64,000 nucleotides of DNA, from assembly GCA_015057505.1 (NCBI GenBank), contig SVEG01000008.1, positions 72,682 through 136,681 of the forward strand, written 5' to 3'. This document shows, one piece after another, positions 60,715-64,000 of the stretch. This DNA is from Lachnospiraceae bacterium. GTDB taxonomy: Bacteria > Bacillota > Clostridia > Lachnospirales > Lachnospiraceae. The stretch's first letter is position 1. Every line of letters begins with the position of its first letter. The notes under the pieces are model-generated. The model did not search any database, was not told the origin of the DNA, and was given only the letters and a program-made list of their open reading frames with translations. The translations under genes were made by a program, and so were the position numbers.

Positions 60715-61953
60715 TTAAAGTTGGAACAACTCAACCAAAGCGTCTTCCTTTAAGTTAGCTCCGATTACACAAAGTCTTCCAGTGTAATCAGCCTGTCCTT
60801 CTCTTATCTCGTACTCGCCTGGAACAAGGTCAAAATAGAACCACTTTCCGTCTGTTGACGGCACGATACCTTTTGCTCTTAAAATTGTACCGAATTCATC
60901 TGTCTCAGCAAGCTTCTTAAGAATATCCTCAAGAACTGCTCCGTCAAACTTGTGAGGTGTCTCCTTGCCCCAGCTCGTAAACACTTCATCTGCATGATGA
61001 TGGTGATGATGACCGTGATGGTCATGGTCGTGACAGCCGCATTCGCAGTGTTCATCATGCTCGTGATGGTGGTGCTCGTGCTCATGATGATGCTCATGGT
61101 CGTGGCAACCGCAATCACAATGCTCATCATGCTCGTGGTGATGACGCTCGTGCTCATGATGATGTTCGTGATCGTGGCATCCGCATTCGCAATGTTCATC
61201 ATGCTCATGGTGATGATGGTCGTGGTCATGATGATGCTCATGGTCGTGGTCATGGCAGCCGCAATCGCAATGTTCGTCATGCTCGTGATCATGGTGCTCG
61301 TGATGGTGATGTTCGTGATGATGCTCATGAACTTCACTGAGAAGCTCTTCTGCGAAAGAATTCTTACCGCTCATAGCATTTAAAATCTGCTCGCCCTTAA
61401 GCTCGTCCCACGGTGTAGTAATAATTGTTGCCGCAGCATTCTTTTCCTGCAAAAGCTTAACGCTCTCTTCGAGCTTATTCTCTGCAATATTCTGAGTTCT
61501 GCTGAGCACGATTACGTCTGCATGCTCAATCTGATTATTATAAAATTCACCAAAATTCTTCATGTACATTTTGCACTTGGTTACGTCTGCAACAACAATT
61601 GATTTGGCAAGCTCGATATTTGCATCATCAATGTCTGTTACAGCCTTTGTAACATCTGAAAGCTTACCTACACCTGACGGCTCGATAAGAATTCTGTCCG
61701 GTGAAAAACGCTCTAAAACTTCCTTAAGTGCTGTTCCGAAATCACCAACCAAAGAACAGCAGATACAACCTGAATTCATCTCTGTAATCTCGATTCCGGC
61801 ATCCTTAAGAAAACCGCCGTCAATTCCGATTTCACCAAATTCGTTCTCTATAAGCACAAGCTTTTCACCCTTAAAAACCTCATCAATAAGCTTCTTAATC
61901 AAGGTCGTCTTACCTGCGCCGAGGAAACCTGATACTATATTTATTGTTGTCAT
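60715..61953 (-). CDS. CobW-type metal chaperone GTPase with long His/Cys repeat
   Basis: A 412-residue COG0523 GTPase. The P-loop GFLGAGKT is at 9-16 and the CxCC zinc motif GCICC at 62-66. Residues about 207-322 are a His/Asp/Glu/Cys-rich insert built from four tandem units of 24-26 residues around HDEHCDCGCHDH or HDEHCECGCHDH. Then the CobW C-terminal domain follows. It should bind many metal ions, most likely zinc, and insert or store them. The ATG at 61953 has AAGGA six bases upstream; the longer frame is not supported. It lies 68 bases ahead of the second GTPase gene on the same strand. Confidence 0.94.
   Translation of the reverse strand: MTTINIVSGFLGAGKTTLIKKLIDEVFKGEKLVLIENEFGEIGIDGGFLKDAGIEITEMNSGCICCSLVGDFGTALKEVLERFSPDRILIEPSGVGKLSDVTKAVTDIDDANIELAKSIVVADVTKCKMYMKNFGEFYNNQIEHADVIVLSRTQNIAENKLEESVKLLQEKNAAATIITTPWDELKGEQILNAMSGKNSFAEELLSEVHEHHHEHHHHEHHDHEHDEHCDCGCHDHDHEHHHDHDHHHHEHDEHCECGCHDHEHHHEHERHHHEHDEHCDCGCHDHEHHHEHEHHHHEHDEHCECGCHDHDHHGHHHHHHADEVFTSWGKETPHKFDGAVLEDILKKLAETDEFGTILRAKGIVPSTDGKWFYFDLVPGEYEIREGQADYTGRLCVIGANLKEDALVELFQL
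60990..61335. repeat. Tandem repeat encoding the His/Cys-rich insert
   Basis: Four imperfect units of 72-78 bases inside the CobW-type gene. Repeats like this change copy number by slippage. Confidence 0.85.
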
Positions 61954-62087
61954 GTTAATTCCTTCTTTCTTTGCTTTTCTTTTAACTTGCGGGAAACTTC
62001 GTTTCCAAAAAGTTTGCTCCGCAAACTCTTTTAACTCCATTGTGGTATAGTATAACACTGCATGGAAAAAAAATCAAACGATAAACC

Positions 62088-63809
62088 TTAAATATCTGCA
62101 TACAGCTTTTCTTTTAATTTTATAATGTAATCCAAACCTTCTGAAACATCAACTGCTTCATTTACAGCCTTATCTCTTGTAGATATTTCAAGCTTATTCT
62201 CCTTAAGATTTCTAGGACTCACAACGACACGAATCGGAACTCCTAACAAATCTGCATCCGCAAACATCTGTCCTGCTCTTACTTCGTCTCTGTCGTCATA
62301 AATAACTTCAACATTGTTCTTTTTAAGTTTTTCATATAAATCATCCGCTACACGTTTTGTTTCTTCGTCGTCCGGGCGAATACAGCACAAATGCACCTCC
62401 CAAGGAGCAATTGATATCGGCCATATCGGACCATATTCATCATGCTTTGCCTCACATACTGAAGCCGCAAGACGACCGATTCCGATTCCGTAACATCCCA
62501 TAATCGGATTATGCATAGATCCGTCTTTATCAACATATTGCATGTTCATATTCTTTGTATACTTCGTACCCAGCTGAAATATATTACCAACCTCAATGCC
62601 TCGCTTAATTGTAAGCGTAGGTTTTCCACAACAGGGACATATACTATTTTCTTTTACTTTTGCAATATCTACATACTCTATATTTTCAATATCTCTTTCA
62701 AGGTTAAGTCCGTTATAATGAAAACCTTCTTTATTGGCTCCCGCTATAAGACTGTCAATTCCTTTTAAAGACAAATCACAATAATAACTAACTTGACGTG
62801 AAATATTGTACGGGCCTATATAGCCTGCCACCAGTGGAGAATCTTCCGTGATTTCCGCAGGATGAATATCCCCGCCCACCAGATTGCGGAGCTTTGTTTC
62901 ATTTACTTCATAATCGCCACGCACAAATGCAACCACATAGGCATCATCAGCATTTTTCTGATATACGACAGCTTTACATGAGGCAGTCACATCACTTTTT
63001 AAGAAGCAACAAACATCTTCAATAGTCTTACAACCGGGTGTTTCTATACATTCAAGTGCTGATAGTTTGTTTTCAGAAACATTCTCTACAATATTCTCAG
63101 CAGCCTCCATATTAGCTCTGTAGTCACACTCGGTACATAATACTATGGAATCCTCCCCGACCTCATTAAGAAGCATATACTCGTGCGATATGTTACCGCC
63201 CATCATTCCCGAATCGGATGCAACTGTTACAACCTCAGGAATTCCCACACGTTTAAAAATTCGATTATAGGCATCATAACACTTCTGATAATATTGCTCT
63301 AAATCTTCCTGTGACGTATGAAAGGAGTACGCATCTTTCATCGTAAATTCCCTAACTCTAATCATACCTGCTCTCGGTCTTGCTTCATCTCTGAATTTTC
63401 TCTGAATCTGATAAATCATAAAAGGATACTGCTGATATGATTGACCATATTCCCTTACCAAATGAACCGCCGCCTCTTCATGTGTCATTCCAAGCACAAG
63501 TTTCGACTTGCCTCTATCCTGAAAACGCACCAGTTCACTGCCGATGCTGTCATATCGTCCGGATTCCTGCCAAAGTTCTGCCGGCATTATAACAGGAAAC
63601 AGGACCTCTTGTCCGTCAATCGCATTCATTTCTTCTCTTATGATACTTTCTATCTTTGCAGTAATTCTGTGTAAAACAGGAAACTCCGAGAATATCCCGT
63701 TACCGACATATTTCATATATCCGCCACGTATCATCAATGCATGACTGTCGATTGCACAATCCGCCGGTCTTTCTTTAAACCTCAAACTCACTAAATTTTT
63801 TAACTTCAT
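62088..63809 (-). CDS. proS: Prolyl-tRNA synthetase
   Basis: Charges tRNA-Pro. A class II synthetase of 573 residues, the bacterial type with an editing insertion between motifs 2 and 3. Motif 2 is FRDEARPRAGMIRVREFTMKD split by the loop (about 136-156), motif 3 is GCYGIGIGRLAASVCE (about 437-452), and the C-terminal anticodon-binding domain follows. The ATG at 63809 follows AAAGGAG; the longer upstream frame runs into the T-box leader and is not coding. Expression is controlled by the T-box ahead of it. Confidence 0.96.
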   Translation of the reverse strand: MKLKNLVSLRFKERPADCAIDSHALMIRGGYMKYVGNGIFSEFPVLHRITAKIESIIREEMNAIDGQEVLFPVIMPAELWQESGRYDSIGSELVRFQDRGKSKLVLGMTHEEAAVHLVREYGQSYQQYPFMIYQIQRKFRDEARPRAGMIRVREFTMKDAYSFHTSQEDLEQYYQKCYDAYNRIFKRVGIPEVVTVASDSGMMGGNISHEYMLLNEVGEDSIVLCTECDYRANMEAAENIVENVSENKLSALECIETPGCKTIEDVCCFLKSDVTASCKAVVYQKNADDAYVVAFVRGDYEVNETKLRNLVGGDIHPAEITEDSPLVAGYIGPYNISRQVSYYCDLSLKGIDSLIAGANKEGFHYNGLNLERDIENIEYVDIAKVKENSICPCCGKPTLTIKRGIEVGNIFQLGTKYTKNMNMQYVDKDGSMHNPIMGCYGIGIGRLAASVCEAKHDEYGPIWPISIAPWEVHLCCIRPDDEETKRVADDLYEKLKKNNVEVIYDDRDEVRAGQMFADADLLGVPIRVVVSPRNLKENKLEISTRDKAVNEAVDVSEGLDYIIKLKEKLYADI

Positions 63810-63873
63810 TTCTATTGCTCCTTTCCGCGCACAAAAATAATTGTATGTGAGATGCATCTCATCGCTCATGCAT

Positions 63874-64000
63874 AAAAAAAGTCCTAAGTATACAAATACT
63901 TAGGACGAATAAAATCCGCGTTACCACCTAAATTCAGATATTATCTGCACTCACTGCAAGCTATCACTCACATGTCTCTGATAACGGTGACCTCCGGCAG
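63874..64000 (-). promoter_or_regulatory. T-box riboswitch leader of proS (partial)
   Basis: On the minus strand the T-box AGGTGGTAACGCGG (63916-63929) is followed by the terminator GTCCTAAGTA/TACTTAGGAC (63881-63906) and seven T. Stem I and the specifier lie beyond the window edge; tRNA-Pro is inferred from the gene. Confidence 0.93.

Noticed and set aside
60990-61335. CRISPR-like repeat
   Set aside because: The units are coding, contiguous and without spacers, and lie in frame within a GTPase gene.
60952-61383. Frames rich in Met/Val or Ile/Thr across the His repeat
   Set aside because: They are translations of the CAT/GAT repeat in other frames, not genes.

Overview
The window reads as part of a chromosome from an anaerobic Clostridia bacterium, most likely a plant-polysaccharide-using Lachnospiraceae of gut or rumen type. 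This rests on moderate-to-low GC, strong AGGAGG-type ribosome binding sites, two T-box leaders, a sigma-H-type sigma factor, Mini-ribonuclease 3, rhamnogalacturonyl and hexuronate catabolic genes and a UDP-galactopyranose mutase. The genus is an inference. I see no complete insertion sequence, prophage or CRISPR array.

Layout. 1-5.8 kb: end of a GH13 glycosidase, a LytTR regulator with a membrane partner, a polysaccharide deacetylase, and an ECF sigma factor overlapping a membrane-anchored serpin. 5.8-11.9 kb: hexuronate catabolism (fructuronate reductase type, altronate dehydratase, tagaturonate reductase) with a divergent AraC regulator; a 551-bp fold-back inverted repeat lies between two of these genes. 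11.9-18.4 kb: an accessory stretch with two HTH regulators, a stop-interrupted gene, purine nucleoside phosphorylase, a MazG-like pyrophosphohydrolase coupled to a DUF2075 NTPase with a nuclease-like N-terminus, a SWIM zinc-finger protein and a DUF3990 ADP-ribosyltransferase-like pair. 18.5-34.3 kb: a half-length adenosylhomocysteinase homologue, transporters, GH105, phosphoglycerate mutase, a heterodimeric ABC exporter, a frameshifted C_GCAxxG_C_C gene and ProA.

34.4-40.3 kb: tRNA-Thr, SigH, then a T-box-led operon of Nudix hydrolase, CysE, CysS, MrnC and RlmB. Cysteine synthesis, tRNA-Cys charging and 23S rRNA maturation are thus transcribed together. 40.5-49.6 kb: an HTH-methyltransferase fusion, Fic protein, IspF, SDR, MFS transporter, an AhpC/permuted AhpF-like peroxide system, and an ECF sigma/zinc-finger anti-sigma pair with a recognisable autoregulatory promoter. 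49.7-64 kb: tRNA-Met and tRNA-Val, a PilZ protein, lipid and cell-surface genes including a CPBP protease fused to UDP-galactopyranose mutase, a SpoIID-like peptidoglycan-binding protein, a BTAD regulator with a GGDEF-like tail, a P-type ATPase homologue lacking its catalytic motifs, two CobW-type GTPases (one very His-rich) and ProS behind a T-box.

Most promising for new biology: the 551-bp fold-back element; the catalytically dead P-type ATPase homologue beside the BTAD regulator and metal-chaperone GTPases; the CPBP-mutase fusion; the sigma factor whose partner anti-sigma position is taken by a serpin; and the nuclease-DUF2075/MazG pair.
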